64,000 bases of DNA from Bradyrhizobium sediminis (GTDB lineage Bacteria; Pseudomonadota; Alphaproteobacteria; Rhizobiales; Xanthobacteraceae): assembly GCF_018736105.1 (NCBI RefSeq), contig NZ_CP076135.1, forward strand, positions 2,850,001-2,914,000, written 5' to 3'. Below the pieces are notes generated by a model that ran no database searches, had not been told where the DNA came from, and worked only from the letters and a program-made list of their open reading frames with translations. The position numbers and the translations under genes were made by a program. Each line of letters opens with the position of its first letter. Within the stretch, counting starts at the first letter, position 1. Below, piece after piece: positions 11,279-21,131 of the stretch.

Positions 11279-13606
11279 ATGACCAGCGCAGACACCTCGG
11301 TCCCATCGTTCGATCCGTCGTTGGCCGAATCCAAGGGATCGCCCCTTCGGAGGTGGCTGGCGCCGTTTGCGGTCGGCACCGCGCTACTGTCGGCGTTCCT
11401 GACCTTCGTCGTGCTCACCGGGCTGACGCCGATCGAACCGACCCGCGAGGTCGTCTATTCGTTCCTGCTGATCAATGCCGCCACCATCCTGCTCTTGGTC
11501 GGCATCATCGTTCGCGAGGTCTGGCAAGTGGTCCAGGCCCGGCGCCGCGGCCGTGCTGCGGCGAGACTGCACGTCCAGATCGTCAGCCTGTTCTCCGTGA
11601 TCGCGGTGTTGCCGGCCGTATTGGTCGCCATCGTCGCCAATATCACCATCGACCGCGGCCTCGACCGGCTGTTTTCCGGTCCGACGAAGGAAGTGATCCA
11701 GAATTCGCTGATCGTCGCCAATGCCTATCTGCACGAGCACGCGCAGCTCATTCGCGGCGATATTCTGGGAATGGCCAACGATATCTCCAATGCCCGGCCG
11801 CTGTTCGACCAGGATCGCGGAACCTTTCGTCAGCTGCTGACGCAGAGCGCGGCCTCGCGCAACCTGCCGGGCGCCATGCTGATCGACAAGGACCGCAATA
11901 TCCTGGAAACGGCGCAGACCGGCATCAAGCACGCCTTCACGACGCCGGCGCCGGAATTTCTGAAGGGCGTCGATGAAACGGAACCTCAGATCGCGGTTTT
12001 CATCGAGGCGAACTATGTCGCGGCGGTGATCCGGCTGCGGGCGTTCAACGACACCTTCCTCTATGTCGCGCGTCTGCTCGATCCGCGCGTGGTCGCCCAA
12101 CTCAGACAAACCCAGGCCAGCGTCGCCGAATACGCCCAACTCGAATCGCGCAAGCTCGGCATTCAGGTGGCCTTCGCGCTGATGTTCGCGGTGATCGCGC
12201 TGACCATCCTGATGGCGTCGGTACTGATCGGTCTGAATTTCGCCAACTGGCTGGTGGCGCCGATCCGGCGGCTGATGAACGCCGCCAATATCGTTTCGAC
12301 CGGCGATCTGCACGTGCAGGTGCCGGTCCACAAGTCGGAGGGCGACCTCGCGCAGCTCGGCGAAACCTTCAACAAGATGACGCAGGAGCTGCGCACCCAG
12401 CGCGACGAACTGGTGAGCGCCAGTGACTTGATCGACAGCCGCCGCCGCTTCATCGAAGCGGTGCTGTCGTCGGCGAGCGCCGGCATCATAGGCGTTGATG
12501 CCTCCGGCAGCGTCGGCATTCTCAATCGTTCCGCCGAAAAGCTGATCGGGCACGCGGAATCCGAAACGCTGGACCATCCGCTGTCGGATGTGCTGCCCGA
12601 GCTCGACGACATGATGAAGACCGCGCGCGAGGGAACGCAGCGGCTGGTGCAGGGCCAGATCACGATCACCCGCGACGGCCAGGAGCGCAACCTTTCGGTC
12701 CGGGTCAGCGCCGAGCAGACCAGCCAGTCGCGCGACAGCTACATCATCACGCTTGACGACATCACCGAACTGGTCTCCGCGCAGCGAACATCGGCCTGGG
12801 GCGACGTCGCTCGCCGCATCGCTCACGAGATCAAGAATCCGCTGACGCCGATCCAGCTTTCGGCCGAACGCATTCGCCGCAAGTTCGGCAAGGCCATCAC
12901 CGAGGACAAGGCCATCTTCGAACAGTGCACCGACACCATCGTGCGGCAGGTCGACGATATCAGGCGGATGGTCGACGAATTCTCGCGTTTTGCGCGGATG
13001 CCGAAGCCCGTGATGGAAGGCGAGGATGTCGCCGACACCGTCCGGCAGGCGGTATTCCTGATGCGGGTCGGACATCCCGAGATCGACATTCAGGCCGAGA
13101 TCAAGGACGACCCGATGCGGGCGCAGTTCGACCGGCGGCTGATTTCGCAGGCGCTGACCAACATCATCAAGAACGCCACCGAGGCGATCGAGGCCGTTCC
13201 GGCTGAGGAGCTGGGCAAGGGCCGGATCGAGGTCGTTGCAGCGCGCGACGGTGACGACATCGTGATCGACGTCATCGACAACGGGATCGGCCTGCCGAAG
13301 GTGAGCCGGGCGCGTCTGCTGGAGCCCTATGTGACGACGCGGGAGAAGGGCACCGGCCTTGGCCTTGCTATCGTCGGCCGCGTGCTGGAAGACCACGGCG
13401 GCAAGATCGAACTGCACGATGCCGCAGACGTCCGGCCGGGCCAGCGCGGCGCCTGGATGCGGTTGCGGTTTGCGATATCGGGCCATGCCCCGAAGGCCGA
13501 GGCCAAGGAACCGGCGGCCGAAACAAAACAGCCGGCAGCCGGAACCATTGAGCCCACTGAAACGACTAACAACCAAGCAAAAATCGAAGCCGCAACAGGC
13601 AACTGA
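11279..13606 (+). CDS. ntrY: Membrane sensor histidine kinase NtrY
   Basis: About 775-residue inner-membrane kinase of the NtrYX system, implicated in nitrogen, redox or envelope signalling. There are two N-terminal TM helices (FAVGTALLSAFLTFVVLTG; FLLINAATILLLVGIIV) and a third near VSLFSVIAVLPAVLVAIVA. A periplasmic sensor region ends at a further TM (VAFALMFAVIALTILMASVL). Then come HAMP, PAS (FIEAVLSSASAGIIGVDASG), H box [21 protein letters not shown] box ALTNIIKNATEAIEAVP and G boxes DNGIGLPK / GTGLGLAIVG. The tail is Ala/Glu/Thr-rich. The ATG at 11279 is preferred because TSADTSVPSFD fits the family N-terminus; an in-frame ATG at 11219 is an alternative. Confidence 0.95.
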   Translation: MTSADTSVPSFDPSLAESKGSPLRRWLAPFAVGTALLSAFLTFVVLTGLTPIEPTREVVYSFLLINAATILLLVGIIVREVWQVVQARRRGRAAARLHVQIVSLFSVIAVLPAVLVAIVANITIDRGLDRLFSGPTKEVIQNSLIVANAYLHEHAQLIRGDILGMANDISNARPLFDQDRGTFRQLLTQSAASRNLPGAMLIDKDRNILETAQTGIKHAFTTPAPEFLKGVDETEPQIAVFIEANYVAAVIRLRAFNDTFLYVARLLDPRVVAQLRQTQASVAEYAQLESRKLGIQVAFALMFAVIALTILMASVLIGLNFANWLVAPIRRLMNAANIVSTGDLHVQVPVHKSEGDLAQLGETFNKMTQELRTQRDELVSASDLIDSRRRFIEAVLSSASAGIIGVDASGSVGILNRSAEKLIGHAESETLDHPLSDVLPELDDMMKTAREGTQRLVQGQITITRDGQERNLSVRVSAEQTSQSRDSYIITLDDITELVSAQRTSAWGDVARRIAHEIKNPLTPIQLSAERIRRKFGKAITEDKAIFEQCTDTIVRQVDDIRRMVDEFSRFARMPKPVMEGEDVADTVRQAVFLMRVGHPEIDIQAEIKDDPMRAQFDRRLISQALTNIIKNATEAIEAVPAEELGKGRIEVVAARDGDDIVIDVIDNGIGLPKVSRARLLEPYVTTREKGTGLGLAIVGRVLEDHGGKIELHDAADVRPGQRGAWMRLRFAISGHAPKAEAKEPAAETKQPAAGTIEPTETTNNQAKIEAATGN

Positions 13607-13623
13607 CGAGACAGGCGCGACCC

Positions 13624-14994
13624 ATGGCAAATGACATTCTGATTGTCGACGACGAGGCGGATATTCGGGATCTGGTCGCCGGCATTCTGGAGGATGAGGG
13701 ATTCACCACCCGGACCGCGCGCGACAGCGATTCGGCGCTGGCGGAAATTGCCAATCGCCGTCCACATCTGGTGTTTCTCGACATCTGGCTGCAAGGCAGC
13801 AAGCTCGACGGTCTGCAACTCCTGGAGGCCATCAAGAAAGACCATGGCGACGTGCCGGTCGTGATGATCTCGGGTCACGGCAACATCGAGACCGCGGTCG
13901 CGGCGATCAAGCGCGGCGCCTACGACTTCATCGAGAAGCCCTTCAAGTCGGACCGGCTGATTCTGGTGGCGACGCGGGCGCTGGAAACGTCGCGGCTGAA
14001 GCGCGAGGTGAAGGAACTCAAGCAACTGGCGCCGGCAGCCAGCGTGCTGACCGGACGCTCGGCCTGCATGAACCAGCTGCGCCAGACCATCGAGCGGGCC
14101 GCCAAGGCCAACAGCCGCATCCTGATCGTCGGCCCGTCCGGCGCCGGCAAGGAACTGGCGGCGCGGACGCTGCACGGCATGTCGACCCGCGCCGAAGGTC
14201 CGTTCGTCGTCATCAACGCCGCGGCGATCACGCCGGAGCGGATGGAAGTCGAGCTGTTCGGCATCGAGCAATCCAACGGCGAGCAACAACGCAAGGCGGG
14301 GGCGCTGGAAGAGGCCCATGGCGGCACCCTGTTCATCGATGAAATCGGCGACATGCCGCGGGAAACCCAGAACAAGATCCTGCGCGTCCTGGTCGACCAG
14401 ACGTTTCAGCGCTCGGGCGGCACCACCAAGGTCCACGTCGACGTTCGCATCATTTCCTCGACCGCACGCAACCTGGAGGAGGAGATCGCCGAAGGCCGGT
14501 TCCGCGAAGATCTCTATCACCGGCTGTCGGTGGTGCCGATCCGGGTGCCGCCGCTGTCGGAGCGCCGCGAGGACATCCCCGAACTGATCGACTATTTCAT
14601 GGACCAGATCTCGGTGGCGACCGGCTTGCCGAAACGCCAGATCGGCCAGGATGCGATGGCGGTATTGCAGTCGCATGTCTGGCCCGGCAACGTCCGGCAG
14701 CTCCGCAACAATGTCGAGCGCGTGATGATTCTGGCCAGCGGCGGTCCGGAGGTCATCATAACCGCCGACATGCTGCCGCAGGATGTTGGCTCGATGGTGC
14801 CGGCGATGCCGACCAGCAACAACGGGGAACACATCATGGGCCTGCCGCTGCGCGAGGCGCGGGAAGTGTTCGAGCGCGACTATTTGATCGCGCAGATCAG
14901 CCGTTTTTCCGGCAATATCTCTCGAACAGCGGAATTCGTCGGCATGGAGCGCTCGGCGCTACATCGCAAGCTCAAGGCGCTTGGAGTTGGCTAA
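13624..14994 (+). CDS. ntrX: Response regulator NtrX
   Basis: 456-residue partner of NtrY. The receiver domain has acidic DDEAD and phospho-acceptor Asp in VFLDIWLQGSKLDG. The AAA+ domain has Walker A GPSGAGKELAAR and Walker B TLFIDEIGDMP. The C-terminal Fis HTH is ISRTAEFVGMERSALHRKLK. Where NtrC-type proteins carry GAFTGA, this one reads LFGIEQSNGEQQRKAGALEE, so the sigma54-contact loop is absent. That is known for alphaproteobacterial NtrX and implies action without sigma54. It starts 17 bp after ntrY. Confidence 0.97.
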   Translation: MANDILIVDDEADIRDLVAGILEDEGFTTRTARDSDSALAEIANRRPHLVFLDIWLQGSKLDGLQLLEAIKKDHGDVPVVMISGHGNIETAVAAIKRGAYDFIEKPFKSDRLILVATRALETSRLKREVKELKQLAPAASVLTGRSACMNQLRQTIERAAKANSRILIVGPSGAGKELAARTLHGMSTRAEGPFVVINAAAITPERMEVELFGIEQSNGEQQRKAGALEEAHGGTLFIDEIGDMPRETQNKILRVLVDQTFQRSGGTTKVHVDVRIISSTARNLEEEIAEGRFREDLYHRLSVVPIRVPPLSERREDIPELIDYFMDQISVATGLPKRQIGQDAMAVLQSHVWPGNVRQLRNNVERVMILASGGPEVIITADMLPQDVGSMVPAMPTSNNGEHIMGLPLREAREVFERDYLIAQISRFSGNISRTAEFVGMERSALHRKLKALGVG

Positions 14995-15047
14995 GCCGGG
15001 CTTGGATCGCTTATTCCATGCATTTGCTTGAGAAATTTCATCTCTTT

Positions 15048-15088
15048 CGGGGCCTTTACGGAGAATTGCCCCGGTGTTCCACCGGCCT
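15048..15088. terminator. Hairpins downstream of ntrX
   Basis: Between ntrX and hfq (256 bp without a gene) lie two inverted repeats: GGGGC...GCCCC and the perfect CCGGTG-TTC-CACCGG at 15074-15088. There is no long T-run, so termination is only a possibility. The remaining intergenic sequence should hold the hfq promoter. Confidence 0.35.
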
Positions 15089-15250
15089 GACGCGCGAACT
15101 GGCTTGCCTAAAAAGCGCGCCTGCCTTCTAATCGCACTACCGCGCCCTCGGAGGGGGATCTCAGGGGAAGCCGGCAACCGGGGGACGCTCCGCTAGAGAG
15201 CAGCAATCGGTTCAATAAAAAGAAGCAAACAAGACTGCGGGATAAAAACA

Positions 15251-15499
15251 ATGGCGGCAGACCGCGCACAAAATCTACAAGACACCTTCCTTAATCACGT
15301 TCGTAAAACCAAAACGCCACTGACGATCTTTCTGGTCAACGGGGTAAAGCTGCAGGGGATTGTCACCTGGTTCGACAATTTCTGCCTGCTGCTCCGGCGC
15401 GACGGTCATTCGCAGCTTGTCTACAAGCATGCGATCTCGACCATCATGCCGGGCGCTCCGATCCAGCTGTTCGAAGGCGGCGAGGACGCACCGGCTTGA
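15251..15499 (+). CDS. hfq: RNA chaperone Hfq
   Basis: 82-residue Sm-like hexameric RNA chaperone that promotes pairing of small RNAs with mRNAs and influences nitrogen-fixation regulators in rhizobia. Sm1 is [27 protein letters not shown] and Sm2 is the conserved [11 protein letters not shown]. The length matches alphaproteobacterial Hfq, with a short C-tail ([16 protein letters not shown]). hflX begins 11 bp later, so hfq-hflX is a likely operon. Confidence 0.98.
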   Translation: MAADRAQNLQDTFLNHVRKTKTPLTIFLVNGVKLQGIVTWFDNFCLLLRRDGHSQLVYKHAISTIMPGAPIQLFEGGEDAPA

Positions 15500-15510
15500 G
15501 GTTGATCTGA

Positions 15511-16887
15511 TTGGAACCCCGAAATCCTGAAGGGGGCGCCGACCGTCCGCGGTCGGCAGGGGGCAAAGAATCGGGGCGGGTGATCGTCATCGGCCCTTAT
15601 TTGCGTATGCGCCGCGGTGACCCCGAGGCGCAAACGGATGATCATGTCATACGCGGCTCCGAAGCGCGGCTGGAGGAGGCCGTTGGACTCGCGCGCGCCA
15701 TCGACCTCACGATCGCGGATGCGCTGATCGCGCCGATCAGCCAGATCAGGCCCGCGACCTATCTCGGCAAGGGTAAGGTCGAGGAGATCGTCGGACTTAT
15801 CACCGGCCACGAGATCGAACTCGTGGTGATGGATTGCGCGCTGTCGCCGATCCAGCAGCGCAATCTCGAGAAGGCCTGGAACACCAAGGTGCTCGACCGC
15901 ACCGGCCTGATTCTCGAAATCTTCGGCCGCCGCGCCAAGACCAAGGAAGGCGCGCTGCAGGTCGAGCTGGCGCATCTGAACTATCAGCGCAGCCGCCTGG
16001 TACGGTCGTGGACCCATTTGGAACGCCAGCGCGGCGGCTTCGGCTTCATGGGCGGGCCCGGCGAGACGCAGATCGAAGCGGACCGCCGCCTGATCGGCGA
16101 CCGCATTTCCCGGCTCGAGAATGAACTGAAGAAGGTCCAGGCGACCCGCCGGCTGCATCGCGAGGGCCGCAAGCGGGTGCCATACCGCGTGGTGGCGCTG
16201 GTCGGCTACACCAATGCCGGCAAGTCGACGCTGTTCAACCGCCTGACCCGCGCCGAGGTGCAGGCGGCCGACATGCTGTTTGCGACGCTCGATCCGACCC
16301 TGCGCGCGCTCAGCCTGCCGCATGGCGGCAAGGCGATGCTGTCGGATACCGTTGGCTTCATCTCCAATTTGCCGACCCAATTGGTGGCGGCGTTTCGGGC
16401 CACGCTGGAGGAAGTGCTGGAAGCCGACGTCATTCTCCACGTCCGCGACATCTCGCATGAAGACGCCGAAGCGCAGCAGCGCGACGTCGATACCGTGCTG
16501 CGCCAGCTCGGGATCGATCCCGACGCCGGCCGCATCCTCGAGGTCTGGAACAAGATCGATCGCTTCGATCCCGAGATGCGCGAGAACCTGACCAATATCG
16601 CCGCCCGCCGCCCGCCGGAGCGGCCGTGCTTCCTGGTCTCCGCCGAAACCGGCGAGGGGGTCGATGCGCTGCTGGCCGCGATCGAGGACCGGCTGGCGGC
16701 GACGCGGATGACGCTGGATCTGTCGATCGACGCCGCCGACGGCGCCGGCATCAGCTGGCTGCACCGCAACTCGGAAGTGCTCAACAAGGAGCTTCACGAC
16801 GGGCGCTACGACATGACCGTTCGCGTCGACGAGACCAAGCGCGACATCGTCGTCAACCGTTTCGACGCGGTGCCGCATCCATTGTGA
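15511..16887 (+). CDS. hflX: Ribosome-associated GTPase HflX
   Basis: 458-residue GTPase that splits stalled ribosomes under stress. The N-terminal HflX domain includes LISQIRPATYLGKGKVEEI-type sequence and GGFGFMGGPGETQIEADRR. A helical linker (RISRLENELKKVQATRRLHR) precedes the G domain with G1 GYTNAGKSTLF, G3 DTVGFI and G4-like NKID. The start is TTG at 15511, close behind hfq; no ATG fits better. The hfq-hflX pairing is conserved across Proteobacteria. Confidence 0.96.
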   Translation: MEPRNPEGGADRPRSAGGKESGRVIVIGPYLRMRRGDPEAQTDDHVIRGSEARLEEAVGLARAIDLTIADALIAPISQIRPATYLGKGKVEEIVGLITGHEIELVVMDCALSPIQQRNLEKAWNTKVLDRTGLILEIFGRRAKTKEGALQVELAHLNYQRSRLVRSWTHLERQRGGFGFMGGPGETQIEADRRLIGDRISRLENELKKVQATRRLHREGRKRVPYRVVALVGYTNAGKSTLFNRLTRAEVQAADMLFATLDPTLRALSLPHGGKAMLSDTVGFISNLPTQLVAAFRATLEEVLEADVILHVRDISHEDAEAQQRDVDTVLRQLGIDPDAGRILEVWNKIDRFDPEMRENLTNIAARRPPERPCFLVSAETGEGVDALLAAIEDRLAATRMTLDLSIDAADGAGISWLHRNSEVLNKELHDGRYDMTVRVDETKRDIVVNRFDAVPHPL

Positions 16888-16929
16888 GTAACGATTTGTT
16901 GTTGGTGCGAAAGCAGGGACGACGGAAAT

Positions 16930-17745
16930 CTATTCTTGGCCCTTCGCCTCGTCCCACAGCGCGTCCATCTCCGTGAGCGAGGCGTCCTGCAGCGAACGCC
17001 CCTGCGCCGCCAGCGTGCGCTCGATATAGCCGAAGCGGCGTTCGAACTTGGCGTTGGTGCCGCGTAGCGCCAGGTCCGGATCGGCGCCGACATGGCGCGC
17101 CAGGTTGACCAGCGCGAACAGGAGATCGCCGGTTTCTTCCGCGAGTTCTTGCGCGTCGCCGCGATCGAGCGCGGCCTCGATCTCGTCGGCTTCCTCGCGA
17201 ATCTTGCGCAGGACTTCGCGGGGATCGTTCCAGTCGAAGCCGACGCTGGAGGCCTTGCGCTGCAATTCCATCGCGCGCGTCAAGGCCGGCAGTCCCGCCT
17301 TGACACCCGACAGCAGCGATTGGTGCGAGGCTTCCTCGTCCGGCCGCCGCGCCGCGCGTTCGGCGCGCTCCTCGGCCTTGATGCGCTCCCAGGCGCTCGT
17401 GACGCCAGGTGGCGTCAGCCGGCCGTCACTGTCGGCGAAGACGTGCGGATGCCGCCGGATCATCTTGCGGGTGACCGCCTCGACCACGTCGCCGAACGCG
17501 AACGCATCCTGCTCCTCGGCCATCCGGGCATGATAGACCACCTGCAGCAGGAGATCGCCAAGTTCGTCCCTGAGATCGTCGAGATCGCCGCGCGCAATGG
17601 CGTCGGCCACCTCATAGGCTTCCTCGATGGTGTAGGGCGCGATGGTCGCAAAATCCTGCTCGAGGTCCCATGGACAACCACTGCCGGGCGTGCGCAGCGC
17701 CGCCATGATCTCGAGCAGGCGTGAAATATCGCGGGAAGGGGTCAT
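16930..17745 (-). CDS. mazG: Nucleoside triphosphate pyrophosphohydrolase MazG
   Basis: 271-residue all-alpha NTP pyrophosphatase with two MazG domains that hydrolyses (d)NTPs to monophosphates. The N-terminal domain shows [34 protein letters not shown] and the metal-binding [21 protein letters not shown]. The second domain repeats the pattern with [11 protein letters not shown] and [20 protein letters not shown]. Length and order match E. coli MazG. It is convergent with hflX. Confidence 0.95.
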   Translation of the reverse strand: MTPSRDISRLLEIMAALRTPGSGCPWDLEQDFATIAPYTIEEAYEVADAIARGDLDDLRDELGDLLLQVVYHARMAEEQDAFAFGDVVEAVTRKMIRRHPHVFADSDGRLTPPGVTSAWERIKAEERAERAARRPDEEASHQSLLSGVKAGLPALTRAMELQRKASSVGFDWNDPREVLRKIREEADEIEAALDRGDAQELAEETGDLLFALVNLARHVGADPDLALRGTNAKFERRFGYIERTLAAQGRSLQDASLTEMDALWDEAKGQE

Positions 17746-17877
17746 GGCGCTACCGAAGGCCTGAGGGAGGATCAGGCTTTATGCCGCATGAGGCGTGTCG
17801 ATCCCAGCGAAACGAGCCGGCCAGGCGGCACTTTCCACCGATTGGCCTGGGCGGCGATGAGTGCTATGGGGCAGCCC

Positions 17878-18594
17878 ATGAGCGACCAATTTCAATCCGA
17901 AACCGCGCTGGTGCTGTTTTCCGGCGGACAGGATTCCGCCACCTGTCTCGCCTGGGCGCTGCAGCGCTTTGCGCGCGTCGAAATGCTCGGCTTTGATTAC
18001 GGGCAGCGCCATGCCATCGAACTCGAATGCCGCGCCCGTCTGCTCGACGGCATGAAATCGCTGCGCGCGGATTGGGCGGCCAAGCTCGGCGAGAGCCATA
18101 CGCTGGCCATTCCGACGCTCGCTGAAATCTCCGACACCGCGCTGACCCGCGATGTCGCGATCGCGATGGGGGCGGACGGCCTGCCCAACACCTTCGTGCC
18201 CGGCCGCAATCTGGTGTTCCTGACCTTCGCCGCCGCGCTCGCCTACCGGCGCGGCATCACCCATATCATTGGCGGCATGTGCGAGACCGACTATTCCGGC
18301 TATCCGGACTGCCGCGACGAGACCATCAAGGCGCTGCAGAAAGCCCTCAGCCTCGGCATGGCAAGGGGCTTCGAACTGCACACGCCGCTGATGTGGCTGG
18401 ACAAGGCCTCGACCTGGAAGCTGGCGCATGATCTGGGCGGGGCAGGGCTGGTCGACCTGATCCGCGAGCATTCCCACACCTGCTATCTCGGCGAACGCGG
18501 CGCGCGGCACGACTGGGGTTACGGCTGCGGCGAATGCCCGGCCTGCGCGCTGCGCGCCAAGGGTTGGCGCGAATATGCGGCGCGGACCGCCTAG
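17878..18594 (+). CDS. queC: 7-cyano-7-deazaguanine synthase QueC
   Basis: 238-residue ATP-dependent enzyme that makes preQ0 for queuosine-modified tRNA. The PP-loop is [37 protein letters not shown] and the C-terminal zinc site ([22 protein letters not shown]) complete the family pattern. The ATG at 17878 gives [13 protein letters not shown], the usual N-terminus; an upstream in-frame ATG at 17788 would add 30 residues of non-family sequence. The stop TAG overlaps the stop of the convergent nitrile hydratase activator gene by 3 bases within CTAG. Confidence 0.96.
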   Translation: MSDQFQSETALVLFSGGQDSATCLAWALQRFARVEMLGFDYGQRHAIELECRARLLDGMKSLRADWAAKLGESHTLAIPTLAEISDTALTRDVAIAMGADGLPNTFVPGRNLVFLTFAAALAYRRGITHIIGGMCETDYSGYPDCRDETIKALQKALSLGMARGFELHTPLMWLDKASTWKLAHDLGGAGLVDLIREHSHTCYLGERGARHDWGYGCGECPACALRAKGWREYAARTA

Positions 18595-18977
18595 CTCGCA
18601 AAATCTTCCGGCTGCAAGACGATCGGCGAGCCATGCGGCGTGCGGTCAGCGGCGTGGTCCCAGGCGTCGCGGTAGCGATGCAGGGTCTCTGGTGTCGTTA
18701 CCCCCTTTTCGGCGATCAGCCGTTCCAGTGTCGCCAGCCAGTGCCGGTAATAGGTCTCGCCGGTATCGGCATCGCCGGCCGCCTGGGCGCGCTTGATTTC
18801 ATCGGCCAGCGTTGCCGCCCATTCGGGCCAGGTGAACAGGCCGCGGGCATGCAGCGCCACCGCCATCGCGAAGGCCTGTGCCTCCCAGGGTTCGCGAAAC
18901 ACCGGCCCATCGGCATCGCGGGGAATGCCGGGGACGGCGCTGGTCGCATGTTGCGCGGCTTGCGGATCGAGCGGCAT
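18591..18977 (-). CDS. Nitrile hydratase accessory/activator protein
   Basis: 128-residue protein of the nitrile hydratase activator family (P14K/NhlE-like), homologous to the N-terminal half of the beta subunit. In cobalt-type enzymes it delivers the metal and assists Cys oxidation in the alpha subunit by subunit swapping. Visible signatures are [38 protein letters not shown] and [16 protein letters not shown], which mirror the beta-subunit sequence next door. The gene overlaps nthB by one base (TGATG). Confidence 0.92.
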   Translation of the reverse strand: MPLDPQAAQHATSAVPGIPRDADGPVFREPWEAQAFAMAVALHARGLFTWPEWAATLADEIKRAQAAGDADTGETYYRHWLATLERLIAEKGVTTPETLHRYRDAWDHAADRTPHGSPIVLQPEDFAS

Positions 18978-19633
18978 CAGGCGGTCTCCAGATAGGATTC
19001 CCAGGCGTCGACCGACGTCTTTACCGAGGCATCGCCGTCAGGGCCCCACAATTCGCGGCCGTCGAAGGTCACGGTGTAGAGCCATTGCGGATTCTCTTCG
19101 CCCAGCGAGTTGCTGTCCGGAAATACGTGAACTCCATGCAGCATCTCGATGGTGCCGACATGCCCGCGCACATAGCGCGGCAGCCGCGTATGCGTCGGCG
19201 GATGGATCATCCTGGTGCGGACGCGATCGCCGACGGCGAAGCGAGCAGGGCCCTTCGCCTCGCGCTCGGTCGGCCCGCCCCGGTGCAGCATGGCCGCGAC
19301 GCCGTCGCGCGACAGTGTCCGCGCCACCGGTTTGGCCGGATGCAGCGGCTTGCCGGCCTCGATCTCGTCGGCCGCGATCAGTCCGCGTTCCAGCATCAGT
19401 TGTTCGAGGCCTGCGAGCCAGATCTGGTAATAGCTCTTGCTCAGATAATCCTCGGGCGGACGGTTCTCGCGGGCAAAGCGTGACATGTCGATGTTCCAGC
19501 CGCCGGGCATCGCCATCGCCAGCGTGATCGCGAAGGCGCGCCGCTCCCATTCAGCGTGAAACACCGGCTCGTTCGGCTCAGGTCGCACCGGACCGGACCA
19601 TGCGACGCCGCCCATATCGTGCGCGCCATCCAT
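18977..19633 (-). CDS. nthB: Nitrile hydratase beta subunit
   Basis: 218-residue subunit that forms the alpha-beta heterodimer converting nitriles to amides. The N-terminal [16 protein letters not shown] is diagnostic of the beta subunit. The helical region has PVFHAEWERRAFAITLAMAMPGGWNIDMSRFARE and SYYQIWLAGLEQLMLERGLI. The C-terminal SH3-like barrel has FAVGDRVRTRMIHPPTHTRLPRYVRGHVGTIE. It overlaps both neighbours, with its ATG sharing a base with the nthA stop region, so the three subunits are probably translated in a coupled way. Confidence 0.96.
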   Translation of the reverse strand: MDGAHDMGGVAWSGPVRPEPNEPVFHAEWERRAFAITLAMAMPGGWNIDMSRFARENRPPEDYLSKSYYQIWLAGLEQLMLERGLIAADEIEAGKPLHPAKPVARTLSRDGVAAMLHRGGPTEREAKGPARFAVGDRVRTRMIHPPTHTRLPRYVRGHVGTIEMLHGVHVFPDSNSLGEENPQWLYTVTFDGRELWGPDGDASVKTSVDAWESYLETA

Positions 19634-20268
19634 CAGGCGACCTCGTGCGGCTGTTTCGGCAAACCGGTGCCGATCATGCTGTCGCGGGTGACGAGGTCCG
19701 CCAGCCGTTCCTCGCTCCAGCCCTCGGTGCCGGCGGGACGCATCGGCAGCACCAGATAGCGGATTTCCGCGGTCGAATCCCAGACCCGGATATCGGTGCC
19801 TTCGGGCAATTCAAAACCGAAATCCGCCAGCACGCCACGCGGGTCCTTCACCGCCTTCGAGCGATAGGGCGCGGATTTGTACCAGACCGGCGGCAGCCCG
19901 AGCACCGGCCATGGGTAGCAGGAGCACAGCGTGCACACGACCATGTTGTGAAGGCGCGGGGTATTTTCGACCGCCATGAGGTGCTCGCCCTGGCGTCCGG
20001 CATAGCCGAGTTCCGCAATCGCCGGCGTAGCGTCCTTGAGCAGGCGGGCGCGAAAGGCTGGATCGGACCAGGCCCGCGCTACCACGCGGGCGCCGTTACG
20101 CGGCCCGACCTTGGTCTCGTAGGTCTCGATCAAGAGATCGAGCGCGGCCGGATCGACATAGCCCTTTTCGGTCAGGATGGTCTCGAGCGCGCGTACCCGC
20201 AGCTGGGTCTCGGACAATTCCGAATGGTCGTGATCGTGATGATGGTGGTCGTGGTCATGGCTGGTCAT
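19633..20268 (-). CDS. nthA: Nitrile hydratase alpha subunit, cobalt type
   Basis: 211-residue metal-binding catalytic subunit. The metal claw reads [17 protein letters not shown]; Thr after the first Cys (CTLCSC) marks the Co(III) type, whereas Fe enzymes have CSLCSC. The two inner cysteines are expected to be oxidised to sulfinate and sulfenate. [24 protein letters not shown] follows, as in all family members. Unusually, the N-terminus has a His/Asp run ([12 protein letters not shown], residues 4-15), which may bind metal. It is first in an alpha-beta-activator operon; no amidase lies next to it. Confidence 0.96.
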   Translation of the reverse strand: MTSHDHDHHHHDHDHSELSETQLRVRALETILTEKGYVDPAALDLLIETYETKVGPRNGARVVARAWSDPAFRARLLKDATPAIAELGYAGRQGEHLMAVENTPRLHNMVVCTLCSCYPWPVLGLPPVWYKSAPYRSKAVKDPRGVLADFGFELPEGTDIRVWDSTAEIRYLVLPMRPAGTEGWSEERLADLVTRDSMIGTGLPKQPHEVA

Positions 20269-20330
20269 ACCGGGAAGATACGCAAGATTATGGGTATGTC
20301 GAGGCCGAGGGACTCTGCTAGCGTTCGCTC

Positions 20331-21092
20331 ATGGGGCAAGGGGCAGGACGCATAGCCTTCACGGGCCTGGCGGTGATCGCGGCGCTGCTGCCATCGGATG
20401 GCGCCCGGGCGGCCAACGGCGCCTATGCGGTCGATGCCGCCGACATTGGCGAAACCGGCTCCTGCAAGGTCGAGAGCTGGTTGTCCACGGCCACCAACAC
20501 CGATTTTTCCGCCGTGGCCAATCCATCCTGCGTGGTGAATGTCTTGCGGCCGGTGGAATTCAGCATGCAGACAATCAGGTCACGCAGCGACGGCGAGTGG
20601 AGCACGACGCTTGCGCCGAAGGCCAAGACCAACATCGTTCCCACCGGTATCGGACGATGGGGAGTTTCGGTCTATGCCGGCGGGTCGTTCGACGCGATGA
20701 CCGGGGAAAACCTCACCGCATTCGCGGTGGTGCCGGCGACGTTCCGGCTGTCCGAAGCCATGCGGATCAACCTCAATGGCGGCTGGCTATGGGATCGCAG
20801 CGTCGACCGGCACTACCTGACCTATGGCCTGGGGTTCGATTGGAAATTCACCGACACCTTGCAGTGGACGATCGAGGCGTTCGGCCAGGCCGGGGCATCG
20901 GATACCCCGAGCGTCATCCGCCCCCGGTTTCAAACCGGAATCCGCTACCGGCCGAACGAGATATTCTCGCTCGATGTCATCTTCGGCCACAACATTTCAG
21001 GCGAAACCGCCAACTGGATCACCATTGGCACCACCATCCGTTTTCCTGTACCGCAGGGCAGACCCGCGCGTGAGCGTTCGGGACACCTGTGA
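20331..21092 (+). CDS. Putative outer-membrane beta-barrel protein
   Basis: 253-residue exported protein of unknown function. The signal peptide of about 27 residues (FTGLAVIAALLPSDGARA) is followed by alternating amphipathic strands rich in Gly and aromatics (GRWGVSVYAGGSFD, INLNGGWLWDRS, YLTYGLGFDWKF, FQTGIRYRPN). It ends in repeated strand-like sequence near ITIGTTIRFPVPQ. This pattern fits a 10-12-stranded outer-membrane barrel. It is divergent from nthA, with only 62 bp between start codons, so the promoters must be close. Confidence 0.65.
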   Translation: MGQGAGRIAFTGLAVIAALLPSDGARAANGAYAVDAADIGETGSCKVESWLSTATNTDFSAVANPSCVVNVLRPVEFSMQTIRSRSDGEWSTTLAPKAKTNIVPTGIGRWGVSVYAGGSFDAMTGENLTAFAVVPATFRLSEAMRINLNGGWLWDRSVDRHYLTYGLGFDWKFTDTLQWTIEAFGQAGASDTPSVIRPRFQTGIRYRPNEIFSLDVIFGHNISGETANWITIGTTIRFPVPQGRPARERSGHL

Positions 21093-21131
21093 GCCATCGT
21101 TGCAGGCAATAGCGGGCAGGGAGGCGTCGAG

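Noticed and set aside
11384..13630. A 748-residue open frame on the minus strand opposite ntrY
   Set aside because: It is a shadow of the coding ntrY frame in GC-rich DNA. The translation is rich in Arg, His, Asp and Gln with no domain, and ntrY is certain.
13327..14832. A 501-residue minus-strand frame opposite ntrX
   Set aside because: Shadow of ntrX; composition is non-protein-like.
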